Shown piece after piece: positions 1 to 6,058 of a DNA stretch of 21,222 nucleotides. Position 1 is the first letter of the stretch. Every line of letters begins with the position of its first letter. The stretch spans positions 1 to 21,222 of IMG/VR virus record IMGVR_UViG_3300037882_001932. The stretch is one strand, 5' to 3'. Made by a program: the position numbers and the translations under genes. The DNA comes from a virus. The notes beneath the pieces were generated by a model. The model was not told where the DNA came from, made no database searches, and saw only the letters and a program-made list of their open reading frames with translations.

Positions 1-6
1 ACTCAT
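1..6 (-). CDS. Start of a further leftward gene, cut by window edge
   Basis: Only the first two codons (ATG AGT) lie inside the window. The start is inferred because the minus strand reads TAA, then CTAAAAGGGCAGTAAA, then ATG: an AAAGGG SD seven bases before the ATG, directly after the stop codon of the gene at 23-280. This matches the spacing seen throughout the array, so the array continues to the left. Nothing can be said about the product. Confidence 0.5.
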
Positions 7-22
7 TTTACTGCCCTTTTAG

Positions 23-280
23 TTAATCTTTACGATCTGTCTCTGTTGTGTAACCAAAGTCGTACGCTCCACGTTCTTCAGGAGTCATTTCATTAAACTC
101 TACACGTTCAGAAGACCCGGTATCACCGGCATAGTAATGGGGAGAGTAAGGTCTACCGTAGTACGCGTCAGCACTACCCCTGTCAAAAGCCCCACCGTGG
201 CGCGTGTACTTCTGGGGTAAAGTAACCGAGTCCACCTCTAGGTCAAACACTACACCGTTAATCTTTGTTTGAATTATCAT
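23..280 (-). CDS. Small hypothetical phage protein (85 aa)
   Basis: I do not recognise this protein. It is short, polar and Tyr/Gly-rich in the middle, with a short beta-like N-terminus (MIIQTKINGVVFDLEV), a Ser/Gly segment and a charged C-terminus. No membrane segment or signal peptide is visible. Its ATG overlaps the TGA of the upstream gene in an ATGA junction, so the two are probably translationally coupled. A GAGG SD lies ten bases upstream, inside the end of the neighbouring gene, where copy R1 of the dispersed repeat family also sits. Family and function are unknown. Confidence 0.75.
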   Translation of the reverse strand: MIIQTKINGVVFDLEVDSVTLPQKYTRHGGAFDRGSADAYYGRPYSPHYYAGDTGSSERVEFNEMTPEERGAYDFGYTTETDRKD

Positions 281-558
281 GCGGTACGTTCCTCACTTTG
301 TTCCGGTTCGGTGCTCGGCGTTCCGCCTTCTCCCGTGAATACGCCCATAGTCGCTGCGCTCCGTTCGTTTGTATTGGGGTACCCGTTTACCCCTCCACAA
401 AAGTAACCGAAAGCTACGGGAGCTTGGTCTCTAAGTTCTGGTAAACCTTCGGGGTTCCACCACTTCTCCGCTTGTTCTTGTAGTTCTTGGGTCCACTGAC
501 GTCCACAATCACCTTTACAATCTTTAGACATACAAAATGTCCGGTCCATGAAACACAT
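277..558 (-). CDS. Small cysteine-rich phage protein (93 aa)
   Basis: The frame is open from a GTG at 570, but that codon abuts the SD. The ATG at 556-558 lies eleven bases after AGGAG and is preferred. The N-terminus has closely spaced Cys residues (MDRTFCMSKDCKGDCGRQWT) followed by a WW and an aromatic FGYFCGG segment. This suggests a small metal-binding or disulphide-stabilised fold and resembles small Cys-rich proteins common in tailed phages (recollection, not a search). The last 27 residues (SAATMGVF to SEERTA) are low in complexity and overlap dispersed repeat R1, so the tail may be repeat-derived. The stop overlaps the next gene's start by ATGA. Confidence 0.75.
   Translation of the reverse strand: MCFMDRTFCMSKDCKGDCGRQWTQELQEQAEKWWNPEGLPELRDQAPVAFGYFCGGVNGYPNTNERSAATMGVFTGEGGTPSTEPEQSEERTA
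281..320 (+). repeat. Dispersed palindromic repeat, copy R1
   Basis: The + strand reads GGTACGTTCC, then TCACTTTGTTCCGG, then TTCGGTGCTCGGCG. It shares the GGTACGT start and the ACTTTGT centre with copies R4a and R10. It lies within the C-terminal codons of the gene at 277-558 and just upstream of the start of the gene at 23-280. It is one of the more diverged copies. Confidence 0.5.
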
Positions 559-583
559 CAAAACGTACACTCCTTTTACTCAC

Positions 584-1024
584 TTAATCTTTATTAGAAA
601 AACTTAGAGTTAACGCTTGTGTATCGGCACCTGATAACGCTAAGTGTGACACAATAGCTTGGCGAATCTCTTCAGTAGCTTGACGTTGTTTAAGGTCGTT
701 CAATTTACCGATGATTTCTTTCTCTTTAACTAAGTTAGCGTTGTACTTCTCAAAATCTATTTTATCAACTACCCAATTTAAAGTGCGGTTAGAGCTTATA
801 TCGAAACCTACATCTACCTTGGATACCGTAGCTAATTTATATTCGAGGGTGCTTCCTAAGTGTGTAGGAACGATTACCGTATCACCTACATTAATATCTA
901 GGTTAACGTATTTGTAGTTATACTCTTGTGACTGTCCTCCTGTGTATTTGTTAAAAGTTACAGATAGAACTTTCACTTCGGGGCAAAGGATTAACACGGC
1001 GTGTGAGTGGTTATTTAGTAACAT
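584..1024 (-). CDS. Hypothetical protein with beta-rich core and C-terminal helix (146 aa)
   Basis: The ATG at 1024 is chosen over an upstream in-frame ATG at 1051: AAGGA lies nine bases before the former, while the latter is preceded only by a C-rich stretch. Residues 10-90 alternate like beta strands around a VGDTVIVPT segment, then a VVDKIDF strand. Residues 90-146 look helical and charged (YNANLVKEKEIIGKLNDLKQ). The strand-rich VGD-VVVP core followed by a Lys/Glu-rich helix is a pattern I associate with a small phage protein group of unknown function. No membrane segment or catalytic motif is visible. Confidence 0.75.
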   Translation of the reverse strand: MLLNNHSHAVLILCPEVKVLSVTFNKYTGGQSQEYNYKYVNLDINVGDTVIVPTHLGSTLEYKLATVSKVDVGFDISSNRTLNWVVDKIDFEKYNANLVKEKEIIGKLNDLKQRQATEEIRQAIVSHLALSGADTQALTLSFSNKD

Positions 1025-1068
1025 GAGTTTTATTCCTTCGTTATAAAACATTGAGGGGGGGGGAGGGT

Positions 1069-1365
1069 CTAAGGTAGTTTGGGTAGGTTAAGCGCGTCGC
1101 TGATCTTCTCTTTACTTTGGAAAGTAATAGTGTCGTTAGCGTAAGCGGGGGAGGCGAACCAAGAGAACAATCCGTCTAAGAACGAGTGTTTCTCGGCTTC
1201 TCCGTCTAACGTTTCTTTACCTAAAATTTCTTTTGGTGTTACAAAGAACTCTTTCTGTAACTCACTCAGTATCCACTGTTTGTGTAAGGTGTGTGCGCTG
1301 AAGACCAAAGATGTCCATAAAATAATCGGCAATAGTAACTTCGTAGTTGTCTTTTTGATTATCAT
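1069..1365 (-). CDS. Probable secreted or membrane-anchored small protein (98 aa)
   Basis: The ATG at 1363-1365 has GAGG nine bases upstream; a GTG at 1378-1380 in the same frame has no room for an SD and is less likely. The N-terminus is positively charged (MIIKKTTTK) and then hydrophobic (LLLPIILWTSLVFSA), as in a signal peptide or a single membrane anchor. A second short hydrophobic stretch near residue 65 ends in SPAYAND. The 5' third (1262-1365) overlaps the end of the upstream gene in another frame. Overlap plus an exported product invites comparison with Rz/Rz1 lysis pairs, but the partner has no anchor and no lipobox is seen. Function unknown. Confidence 0.65.
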   Translation of the reverse strand: MIIKKTTTKLLLPIILWTSLVFSAHTLHKQWILSELQKEFFVTPKEILGKETLDGEAEKHSFLDGLFSWFASPAYANDTITFQSKEKISDALNLPKLP

Positions 1366-1729
1366 TTGAGGGTTCCTCACTCTCTTGGTGTTGTTGTAAC
1401 TTTAACAGTTTCTTGTTAGCTTCACGTCTTAAAGCCACTTCTCTTCGTTTAAGTATCTCTTCTTTACGTTTCTCTACATTTTTTTGTGATACCAATTCAT
1501 CGACGTAATCTTGTTCCCAAGGGTTGAAGAACGGTACAACTACAACATCTGAACCTAAAGGCGGTAACGTTGTTTTCTCTACTTTAATCCCTTGGTGGTA
1601 ACAGTTCACCGCGTGTCTCACGTAATTTCTAACTTCGCCTACTCGGTGGTAATTTAAATAATCGTTGACGTAGTGGATTAAATAAGATACTGGGTTGTGT
1701 TTGGTGTAAGCGAGTAAATCTGAAGCCAT
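1262..1729 (-). CDS. Hypothetical protein with charged coiled-coil segment (155 aa)
   Basis: The ATG at 1727-1729 is the only usable start before an in-frame TGA. A good AAGGAG lies about 30 bases upstream, separated from the ATG by dispersed repeat copy R2, so translation may be weak or the repeat may have displaced the SD. Residues 1-75 are aromatic and mixed; residues 85-115 are a Lys/Arg/Glu helix (KRKEEILKRREVALRREANK) probably forming a coiled coil. The C-terminal 35 residues are encoded where the next gene already starts in another frame. No membrane segment and no recognised family. Confidence 0.65.
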   Translation of the reverse strand: MASDLLAYTKHNPVSYLIHYVNDYLNYHRVGEVRNYVRHAVNCYHQGIKVEKTTLPPLGSDVVVVPFFNPWEQDYVDELVSQKNVEKRKEEILKRREVALRREANKKLLKLQQHQESEEPSNDNQKDNYEVTIADYFMDIFGLQRTHLTQTVDTE

Positions 1730-1730
1730 G

Positions 1731-1780
1731 TGCGGTGCGTTTTCCGTACGATCCGTTCTCCTTCGTCGATACGTTCGAGG
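1731..1780 (+). repeat. Dispersed palindromic repeat, copy R2
   Basis: The segment GTACGATCC, GTTCTCC, then ATACGTTCGAGG closely matches copy R9 at 6632-6662 (GTACGATCC, GTCCT, then GTACGTTCGAGG). It is preceded by GCGGTGCG. It occupies the space between the AAGGAG and the ATG of the gene at 1262-1729. Confidence 0.55.
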
Positions 1781-1846
1781 TCACATCGCTTGCGCTCGTT
1801 CGTAATCTAAAAATGTAAACGGTTAAAGTTAATAGGTAGGACTAAA

Positions 1847-1874
1847 CTCTTACATAGATTCGGCGGTTTGTCAA
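1847..1874 (-). promoter_or_regulatory. Possible leftward promoter
   Basis: The minus strand has a perfect -35 box TTGACA (1869-1874), a 16-base spacer and a weak -10, TAAGAG (1847-1852). It lies in the only sizeable gap of the leftward array (1730-1874), right after the stop of the gene at 1875-2060, and would serve the genes at 1729 and below. The poor -10 keeps confidence low. The rest of this gap holds repeat copy R2 and no ORF I would defend. Confidence 0.3.
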
Positions 1875-2060
1875 CTAGAAATATCTAGGTAAATTCAAAC
1901 ACATAAGACCTAGACAAATCCACTTAGCTCTTTTAAATACGAAGTAACAAATTTCTCGTTGTGCGTGGATTACCAAAGATGTGATTGTCCACGGCTCTTT
2001 GTTTTTCTCCGACCAGTAAGTGTTCCAATCAATGGGGTCGATGTGAGTAACTCTACGCAT
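1875..2060 (-). CDS. Small hypothetical protein (61 aa)
   Basis: It starts two bases after the stop of the gene at 2063-2353, with a poor SD (AAGTGG, 13 bases from the ATG), so it may depend on re-initiation. The product is rich in Trp, Ile and basic residues (ITSLVIHAQREICYFVFKRA) with no clear membrane span. The last codons and the stop form an imperfect dyad (CTAGA, AATA, TCTAG). Position and orientation support a gene, but its composition is unremarkable and it could be spurious. Confidence 0.45.
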   Translation of the reverse strand: MRRVTHIDPIDWNTYWSEKNKEPWTITSLVIHAQREICYFVFKRAKWICLGLMCLNLPRYF

Positions 2061-2062
2061 TT

Positions 2063-2353
2063 TTATTTAGCCACTTCTTTAGAGATTGTTTCAGGGTTTT
2101 TATATTGGGTAGAAAACCACGACATAGTACTTTCCAAGTCCAAATCTGCGATGGCTTCTTCAAGTGTTTGCGCGGTGCGTGAGTAAATAGTACCGTCGTA
2201 CTCTCTGACTTCGCGGATACGAACGGTAAACTTATTAAACTCTTTGTTACTTGAACCCGCGCCGTACTCAGGTGTTGGGGCAAATACTTTAGTTGTGGTT
2301 TCGTCTGGTTTATGCTTTACGTTGGCGTAAAAGTTTAAAGGTCTATCTGTCAT
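2063..2353 (-). CDS. Small hypothetical protein (96 aa)
   Basis: A strong AAGGAG lies ten bases before the ATG, and the gene overlaps the end of its upstream neighbour by 11 bases. The product is soluble and polar: a Pro/Thr-rich start (MTDRPLNFYANV), a central strand pair (FTVRIREVREYDGTIYSRTA) and an acidic helix (TLEEAIADLDLES). No recognised motif. Function unknown. Confidence 0.75.
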   Translation of the reverse strand: MTDRPLNFYANVKHKPDETTTKVFAPTPEYGAGSSNKEFNKFTVRIREVREYDGTIYSRTAQTLEEAIADLDLESTMSWFSTQYKNPETISKEVAK

Positions 2354-2801
2354 AGTAGTTAATCTCCTTCTTTTCTTGTTCTATTTGTTCTAAAAATATG
2401 GTTAAAAGTTCTTGTTTTCTTTTTTGTAAAGCTAGTTCACTATTTTCCTCGGATACTTCAACACATTGTTGCATAAGTTTCTCTACAATCTCTACGTCAT
2501 CTCCGTATAACACCGTGTGGAAACAAGAGCCTTTATCGTCACCTATTAGTTGGAAGCGACCCTCTTGGTAATGAAGGACTTCCTCTGTCTTAAACTTACG
2601 CCAGTTAAATTTAAATGTGCGGACTACGTTAAAGTCAAACCGTACACTAAAAAATTTATTGGTAAAGTGACAAGCGTAGTGGTGCTCAATTTGTGTGGGG
2701 TAAGTGTTGTAGTAATACGTAGCGTGACCGATAGTTTTATCTTCAACTGCTTTCTCTAAAGATTCTAAAATCTCGTAAAATTGTTTTAGTTCATCGTCCA
2801 T
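2343..2801 (-). CDS. Hypothetical protein (152 aa)
   Basis: The start has AAGGG six bases before the ATG, with GGAGG further upstream. Residues 1-20 and 110-152 are predicted helices rich in Glu, Lys and Gln; the middle (residues 25-105) is aromatic and strand-like (HATYYYNTYPTQIEHHYACH). The mixed beta core between charged helices could be a small regulator or host-interaction protein, but no family is recognised and no catalytic pattern is seen. Its end overlaps the next start by 11 bases, which implies coupled translation. Confidence 0.78.
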   Translation of the reverse strand: MDDELKQFYEILESLEKAVEDKTIGHATYYYNTYPTQIEHHYACHFTNKFFSVRFDFNVVRTFKFNWRKFKTEEVLHYQEGRFQLIGDDKGSCFHTVLYGDDVEIVEKLMQQCVEVSEENSELALQKRKQELLTIFLEQIEQEKKEINYYDR

Positions 2802-2804
2802 ATT

Positions 2805-3035
2805 TTACCCTTGTACCTCCGTTAAATCCCATTCTTGTGCTAACTTATCTTTTGTTTCTTGTGGTAAAACTTTTATGAGACCCTTTAGAAGTCTACGCAT
2901 TTCGTCTAACTCTGCTGCTGTAGATTCCATAAAACCGTCTCGTGTATTACCCTCACTAACTATATTCCAGCTAAAAATATATTCAATCGGGACTTTTGAC
3001 CCATTCCACATTTTATATAGTTTATCTTTTGACAT
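2805..3035 (-). CDS. Small hypothetical protein (76 aa)
   Basis: AAAGGGG lies seven bases before the ATG, and only a few bases separate it from both neighbours. The N-terminal half is mixed (KMWNGSKVPIEYIFSWNIVSEG); the C-terminal half is a probable amphipathic helix (ELDEMRRLLKGLIKVLPQET). No recognised family. Confidence 0.75.
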   Translation of the reverse strand: MSKDKLYKMWNGSKVPIEYIFSWNIVSEGNTRDGFMESTAAELDEMRRLLKGLIKVLPQETKDKLAQEWDLTEVQG

Positions 3036-3038
3036 ACT

Positions 3039-3350
3039 TTACCCCTTTATTGATTGTCTAAGGTTAATTAAATCACTTCTTAATGTTTTTAAACTTATGA
3101 CACTCGACTCTAAAGTTTCTATTAACGTATTGTTTTCACTAGTTAAATCAGGTAACTCTCCTAGTAAATCTTCGTTTAACCAGTGGAGTTCGCCTAACGC
3201 TTCCTCAATGTTTGATAGGGCCGCGCGAACATTTGCCTTGACGTTTAGTTTCTTTAACACTTCCTGCGGTACGTCCAAACTTTGTTTGGTACGCCCGCTG
3301 TCATTCGTTTCGGTACGTGCCGTAGGTACGTCCGTTAGTTTTTCACTCAT
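3039..3350 (-). CDS. Small helical protein with repeat-derived N-terminus (103 aa)
   Basis: GGGAG lies eight bases before the ATG. Residues 1-30 (containing LTDVPTARTETND and GRTKQSLDVPQ) are low-complexity and encoded entirely by two adjacent copies of the dispersed repeat (R4a, R4b). A very similar peptide, LTADVPTERTVTEK, occurs in the gene at 4888-5127. From residue 31 on the protein is helical (VRAALSNIEEALGELHWLNE) with heptad-like Leu spacing, probably a coiled coil. The simplest reading is a small helical protein whose N-terminus was extended by repeat insertion. Function unknown. Confidence 0.72.
   Translation of the reverse strand: MSEKLTDVPTARTETNDSGRTKQSLDVPQEVLKKLNVKANVRAALSNIEEALGELHWLNEDLLGELPDLTSENNTLIETLESSVISLKTLRSDLINLRQSIKG
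3266..3302 (+). repeat. Dispersed palindromic repeat, copy R4a (best copy)
   Basis: The order is GCGGTACGTCC, a self-complementary centre CAAAC-TTT-GTTTG, then GGTACGCCCGCTGTC. The centre with its flanking C and G forms a six-pair hairpin. It lies in frame inside the gene at 3039-3350. Confidence 0.75.
3311..3338 (+). repeat. Dispersed palindromic repeat, copy R4b
   Basis: CGGTACGTGCC, GTA, then GGTACGTCCGTTAG, eight bases from copy R4a. It nearly matches R6 at 5064-5092 and encodes the first residues of the gene at 3039-3350. Confidence 0.65.
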
Positions 3351-3362
3351 TCCTTTTACTCC

Positions 3363-3608
3363 CTAAATAAATTTCTCTGGCGTCTTAGTACAAGTAAAAC
3401 CGTACTCTTTTGTTGTGTCCATTGGGTGGGTCGGTGTTTGAAGGTACGCTTCCCCAAGCGCTTGGCACTCGGCCAAAGACTCTACTTTAATTAACTCAAA
3501 GGACTCGACATAGTATGCGGTGCTCCCTAGCGGTGCGCCCGTGGTCAAACTCTTCGAGTTTTCCGATAAAGGGGACATTACCAACATAATTATAATCAAA
3601 CTATACAT
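3363..3608 (-). CDS. Small, possibly exported protein with internal repeat copy (81 aa)
   Basis: GGAG lies seven bases before the ATG. The N-terminus (MYSLIIIMLVMSPL) is short and hydrophobic, possibly a weak signal or anchor without a charged n-region. Residues 18-33 (SKSLTTGAPLGSTAYYV) fall in dispersed repeat R5. The remainder is soluble, with two Cys (EC near residue 48 and TCTKTP near the C-terminus) that could pair outside the cytoplasm. No recognised family. Confidence 0.65.
   Translation of the reverse strand: MYSLIIIMLVMSPLSENSKSLTTGAPLGSTAYYVESFELIKVESLAECQALGEAYLQTPTHPMDTTKEYGFTCTKTPEKFI
3508..3550 (+). repeat. Dispersed palindromic repeat, copy R5
   Basis: ACATAGTATGCGGTGCTCC, CTAG, then CGGTGCGCCCGTGGTCAAAC. 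It is longest-matched with R7 at 6059-6100, which begins ACATAGTATACGGTACTCC and continues to GTGCGCCCGTG. It lies in frame inside the gene at 3363-3608. Confidence 0.7.
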
Positions 3609-3610
3609 TT

Positions 3611-3841
3611 CTATTCTCCATCAGTCATTAGTAATAGTTCAAGGTGTAATAGTAAAGCCTCTACTTGGTTAGTTAGTATGGTAGCTTGCGTTCTCTCTTC
3701 TGTCATAAATCCTTTACGCCACATAAGAAGGGTTAAATTCTTTAAGTCGTTTAACTCGTCTATATAATGTTTAATAATTGGTGTCTGTTCTTTAACGTAA
3801 TTAGAATAATCTTTATTCCATTGTGTTTGTTTAGCTGTCAT
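3611..3841 (-). CDS. Small helical hypothetical protein (76 aa)
   Basis: The frame opens at a TTG (3856), but the ATG at 3839-3841 has GGAA nine bases upstream and follows the upstream stop directly, so it is preferred. The product is almost all helix (YVKEQTPIIKHYIDELNDL; EALLLHLELLLMTDGE), Leu-rich at the C-terminus but too amphipathic for a clear membrane span. No family recognised. Confidence 0.72.
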   Translation of the reverse strand: MTAKQTQWNKDYSNYVKEQTPIIKHYIDELNDLKNLTLLMWRKGFMTEERTQATILTNQVEALLLHLELLLMTDGE

Positions 3842-3843
3842 AG

Positions 3844-4428
3844 TTACTGATTCCAATTATTAGAATTAAACATAAAGTCGAGGGTTTTCTTAACGTCCAT
3901 TTTTAAAAAGGATTCCACCTCTTCAGTTACCGTTACGAGAATCTCACGGCTGGTGAAAGGTAAATAAGGGGCGTTACGATAAAGAATAGATAGTTCTAGC
4001 ACTACACACGCGCCACACTCTTGGTAAATAGGTTCACGATAAAAGGCGTTAAAGTTTAAAATAGTGCGCTCAATAGGTGAATAAGAATCACACAACCAAT
4101 TATCGTCAAACTCTTGAATAACTTCCTCATCTAAACTTGTTAGGTTGGTGTCTAGGGGAAGACCCTTTGATTCTAAAAAGTCTTTAATTAGTTGCCCATA
4201 AGTCTCGTCTACCCAATCACTTTGGTTCTTTGTAAAGTGGGTGCTAGGGTCAGTTGTTAACGAGTAGTCTTGTGACACAGTAACGTCTAAACCATCCGCT
4301 AGGTCAATAAACGACTCACCTAAAGTTTCTCCCCCTATGTAATACTCACCACATTTAGGGGACTCTGTGTAATCGCTTAAGACTAGTTTGGCGATAAGTT
4401 CAAGTTTCTGTTTAATCTGTTGCGTCAT
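3844..4428 (-). CDS. Hypothetical protein (194 aa)
   Basis: This is the largest leftward gene. GGAG lies nine bases before the ATG. The product is acidic and soluble: an N-terminal helix (QQIKQKLELIAKLVLSDY), a Gly-rich turn (GEYYIGGETLGES), a central acidic part with scattered Trp, and a C-terminal strand-helix part (EILVTVTEEVESFLKMDVKK). Cys residues at CGEYY, WLCDSY and ECGACVV do not form a convincing zinc site. No recognised family. Confidence 0.75.
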   Translation of the reverse strand: MTQQIKQKLELIAKLVLSDYTESPKCGEYYIGGETLGESFIDLADGLDVTVSQDYSLTTDPSTHFTKNQSDWVDETYGQLIKDFLESKGLPLDTNLTSLDEEVIQEFDDNWLCDSYSPIERTILNFNAFYREPIYQECGACVVLELSILYRNAPYLPFTSREILVTVTEEVESFLKMDVKKTLDFMFNSNNWNQ

Positions 4429-4432
4429 AGTA

Positions 4433-4681
4433 TTACTTCTCCATTAGTTTGTTAAAAGCGTAAGGGGTCATACACCCCTTGTCAATTTTGTCGGTTATGT
4501 CTTTACCCTCAATGGTTATAAAACGTCCTTTTGTTTTGTTTACCATAATGTAATTAACATCAGATCCAGTTATTGTTAATATTTTAAGGGCGCTTCGTGC
4601 CTCACTCTGTGTTTTGTAAGGTTCAGTACGTAAAGGGGCAAAAGTCCCATCACTAAACTTAAAGAATAAATAATACCCCAT
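4433..4681 (-). CDS. Small hypothetical protein (82 aa)
   Basis: GAGG lies ten bases before the ATG. The protein is basic and small, with a beta start (YYLFFKFSDGTFAPL), a helix (TQSEARSALKIL) and a strand-turn-strand part (YIMVNKTKGRFITIEGKDIT). It looks like a compact alpha/beta fold. The partner and function are unknown. Confidence 0.75.
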   Translation of the reverse strand: MGYYLFFKFSDGTFAPLRTEPYKTQSEARSALKILTITGSDVNYIMVNKTKGRFITIEGKDITDKIDKGCMTPYAFNKLMEK

Positions 4682-4686
4682 AGCTA

Positions 4687-4875
4687 TTAATCCTCATCAT
4701 CAAGGTGTGCATTTCCACAAATCACCCCGTTTGTATCAAGGAGGGTTAGTTTTTCTGCTAGTTCCTCTTCTTTCAAAGCTGCGATTACTTGTTCTAGGAC
4801 GTTAAGGACTTCTAAACTCGGGTTTTCTGTAAAAGCTGTGTTGTCTAAGTTTATTTTTATAATGTAATTAGTCAT
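4687..4875 (-). CDS. Small acidic hypothetical protein (62 aa)
   Basis: A strong AAAGGAG lies six bases before the ATG. The protein is acidic: a strand (YIIKINLDN), a helix (SLEVLNVLEQVIAALKEEEL) and a short strand-like end (LTLLDTNGVICGNA). No recognised family; many phages carry such acidic mini-proteins among their early genes. Confidence 0.75.
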   Translation of the reverse strand: MTNYIIKINLDNTAFTENPSLEVLNVLEQVIAALKEEELAEKLTLLDTNGVICGNAHLDDED

Positions 4876-4887
4876 TATCCGACTCCT

Positions 4888-5127
4888 TTAGTTTACTTTG
4901 TATATAACTTGTACTGATTCGTTAATGTAGTCGCTCGCCTTTTCTTGAAACTCTTCAAAGGTCATCGACTCATCATCGTAAAAGATTGCGCCCAAGTCTA
5001 GCTCATCGCTTAAGTAAGGGAAATCACCCGCTTTAATTGTTTCTGTTACTAGTTTTTCTGTTACGGTACGTTCCGTAGGTACGTCCGCTGTCAAACTTGT
5101 TAAATTTTCTTGTGTTACATTTTCCAT
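4888..5127 (-). CDS. Small acidic protein with repeat-derived N-terminus (79 aa)
   Basis: CGGAG lies eight bases before the ATG. Residues 8-25 include LTADVPTERTVTEK, encoded by dispersed repeat R6 and close to LTDVPTARTETND in the gene at 3039-3350, though the rest of the two proteins is unrelated. The remainder is acidic (SDELDLGAIFYDDESMTFEE), ending in a strand (ESVQVIYKVN). This supports independent insertion of the same repeat rather than homology. Function unknown. Confidence 0.72.
   Translation of the reverse strand: MENVTQENLTSLTADVPTERTVTEKLVTETIKAGDFPYLSDELDLGAIFYDDESMTFEEFQEKASDYINESVQVIYKVN
5064..5092 (+). repeat. Dispersed palindromic repeat, copy R6
   Basis: CGGTACGTTCC, GTA, then GGTACGTCCGCTGTC, followed by AAACTTGTT. 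It matches R4b and the tail of R4a and lies in frame inside the gene at 4888-5127. Confidence 0.65.
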
Positions 5128-5149
5128 AGTTTTATACTCCGTTAATTAA

Positions 5150-5320
5150 CTATTTTGTTTTAAGAAACTTTGTCCACGCTTTGTTAGCTTTGATAGCGTA
5201 AACTCGGCCTAGGTTAGTGTTGGCGGGTAACTCTTTACTCACTCTTAATAATAAGTCGGCGGTATAGAGTCGCTGTTTTTGGTTGGTACTCAATAAAGGT
5301 TTGGTGTTTATCTTAACCAT
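5150..5320 (-). CDS. Small basic protein (56 aa)
   Basis: This reading frame starts MVKINTKPLLSTNQKQ and ends KANKAWTKFLKTK before a TAG. It overlaps the end of the gene at 5308-5526 by 13 bases, fills what would otherwise be a 180-base hole in a gap-free array, and uses codons like its neighbours. The product is strongly basic with a central helix (RLYTADLLLRVSKELP), compatible with nucleic-acid binding. No clear SD is seen, so translation is probably coupled to the upstream gene. Function unknown. Confidence 0.55.
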   Translation of the reverse strand: MVKINTKPLLSTNQKQRLYTADLLLRVSKELPANTNLGRVYAIKANKAWTKFLKTK

Positions 5321-5526
5321 AGAGGCGAACCCGCTGTATAGAATAACCCATCGTCTTTAGCTTTTAAGCGGCGCTTGTGTGTACCGTCCTTTTTAACACA
5401 CTCACTTAAAGGGAAGTCTCTATAGTGGATCGCCCCATAGCCGAATTTAATCTCGCTAGGTGTGGGTTTACGCCAATAAATAATATACCCACGATCAATA
5501 GTTTCTTGGTTAATTGGTAAAGTCAT
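5308..5526 (-). CDS. Small conserved-type phage protein (72 aa)
   Basis: AAAGGT lies about ten bases before the ATG. The core YWRKPTPSEIKFGYG, then HYRDFPLSECVKKDGT, then a basic KRRLKAKDDGL segment, resembles a small phage protein pattern I recall from several tailed phages (RKPT-SEIKFG-GA-HY-DF). This is memory, not a search. It is soluble, basic and aromatic, possibly a nucleic-acid or host-protein binder. The end overlaps the next gene. Confidence 0.75.
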   Translation of the reverse strand: MTLPINQETIDRGYIIYWRKPTPSEIKFGYGAIHYRDFPLSECVKKDGTHKRRLKAKDDGLFYTAGSPLWLR

Positions 5527-5539
5527 AATCTTTTACCTT

Positions 5540-5770
5540 TTAAACACATGTTATTGTTATGTTTGGTGCATCTTTATACTCACCTGCTGGCACTAATTCA
5601 TAATCACGGATTGACTGCAAACATTTAGTTTTAATCTGCTGGACTCCACCTAGTTCTTGTATTTTAACGTTGTTCCATGAACCCACGACTCGCCAATCCC
5701 CGTTAATCCACTGTTCAAGCTGTAAGCCTAGTTGGTTTAAAGTAAACCTTATTTTATATTTACCGTTCAT
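5540..5770 (-). CDS. Small beta-rich hypothetical protein (76 aa)
   Basis: GCGGGG lies seven bases before the ATG, overlapping the end of the 48-aa gene upstream. The product is strand-rich (KYKIRFTLNQLGLQLEQWI, NGDWRVVGSW) with a final ITITCV strand and no membrane segment. No recognised family. Confidence 0.75.
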   Translation of the reverse strand: MNGKYKIRFTLNQLGLQLEQWINGDWRVVGSWNNVKIQELGGVQQIKTKCLQSIRDYELVPAGEYKDAPNITITCV

Positions 5771-5775
5771 TTTAT

Positions 5776-5922
5776 TTACCCCGCTATCAATCTGAGAGTT
5801 TGGTTTACGCTCTCCGATTCGTTGTCGTTAACGTTAAACATATAATCAAACGAATCTACAAAGTCATTATAATTAATGTCAGAGAGTTGGGGGGCTTTGT
5901 GTTTGTGTGGTTGTTTGACCAT
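5776..5922 (-). CDS. First gene of the leftward array (48 aa)
   Basis: The reading frame is short but well supported: AAGGA lies ten bases before the ATG, a near-consensus promoter (5985-6013) ends about 55 bases upstream, and its stop overlaps the SD of the next gene. The product starts basic and His-rich (MVKQPHKHKAPQL), then turns acidic (DINYNDFVDSFDYMFNVNDN). It is probably partly disordered. As the first translated gene after the main leftward promoter it may be made early and in quantity. Function unknown. Confidence 0.65.
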   Translation of the reverse strand: MVKQPHKHKAPQLSDINYNDFVDSFDYMFNVNDNESESVNQTLRLIAG

Positions 5923-5984
5923 GTTGTGTTTATTCCTTATCCGAATTTTGTTTAGTGAAAGACTTTATCCGTCTTATTCTTAAA

Positions 5985-6013
5985 ATTATAGGTGATTCGC
6001 CTTGGATTCTCAA
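5985..6013 (-). promoter_or_regulatory. Strong sigma70-type promoter for the leftward array
   Basis: On the minus strand, TTGAGA (6008-6013), a 17-base spacer and a perfect TATAAT (5985-5990). Transcription should begin near 5978 and run into the 48-aa gene at 5922 and the whole leftward array. The match to host sigma70 suggests early expression by host polymerase. Confidence 0.8.
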
Positions 6014-6058
6014 TAGAAAAGAATCAAACTAATTCAGTTACTTACCTTTTTAGTAAAG

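Noticed and set aside
1069-1729. The overlapping genes as an Rz/Rz1 spanin pair
   Set aside because: The upstream gene lacks an N-terminal membrane anchor and the downstream product lacks a lipobox cysteine and the usual Pro-rich outer-membrane partner features.
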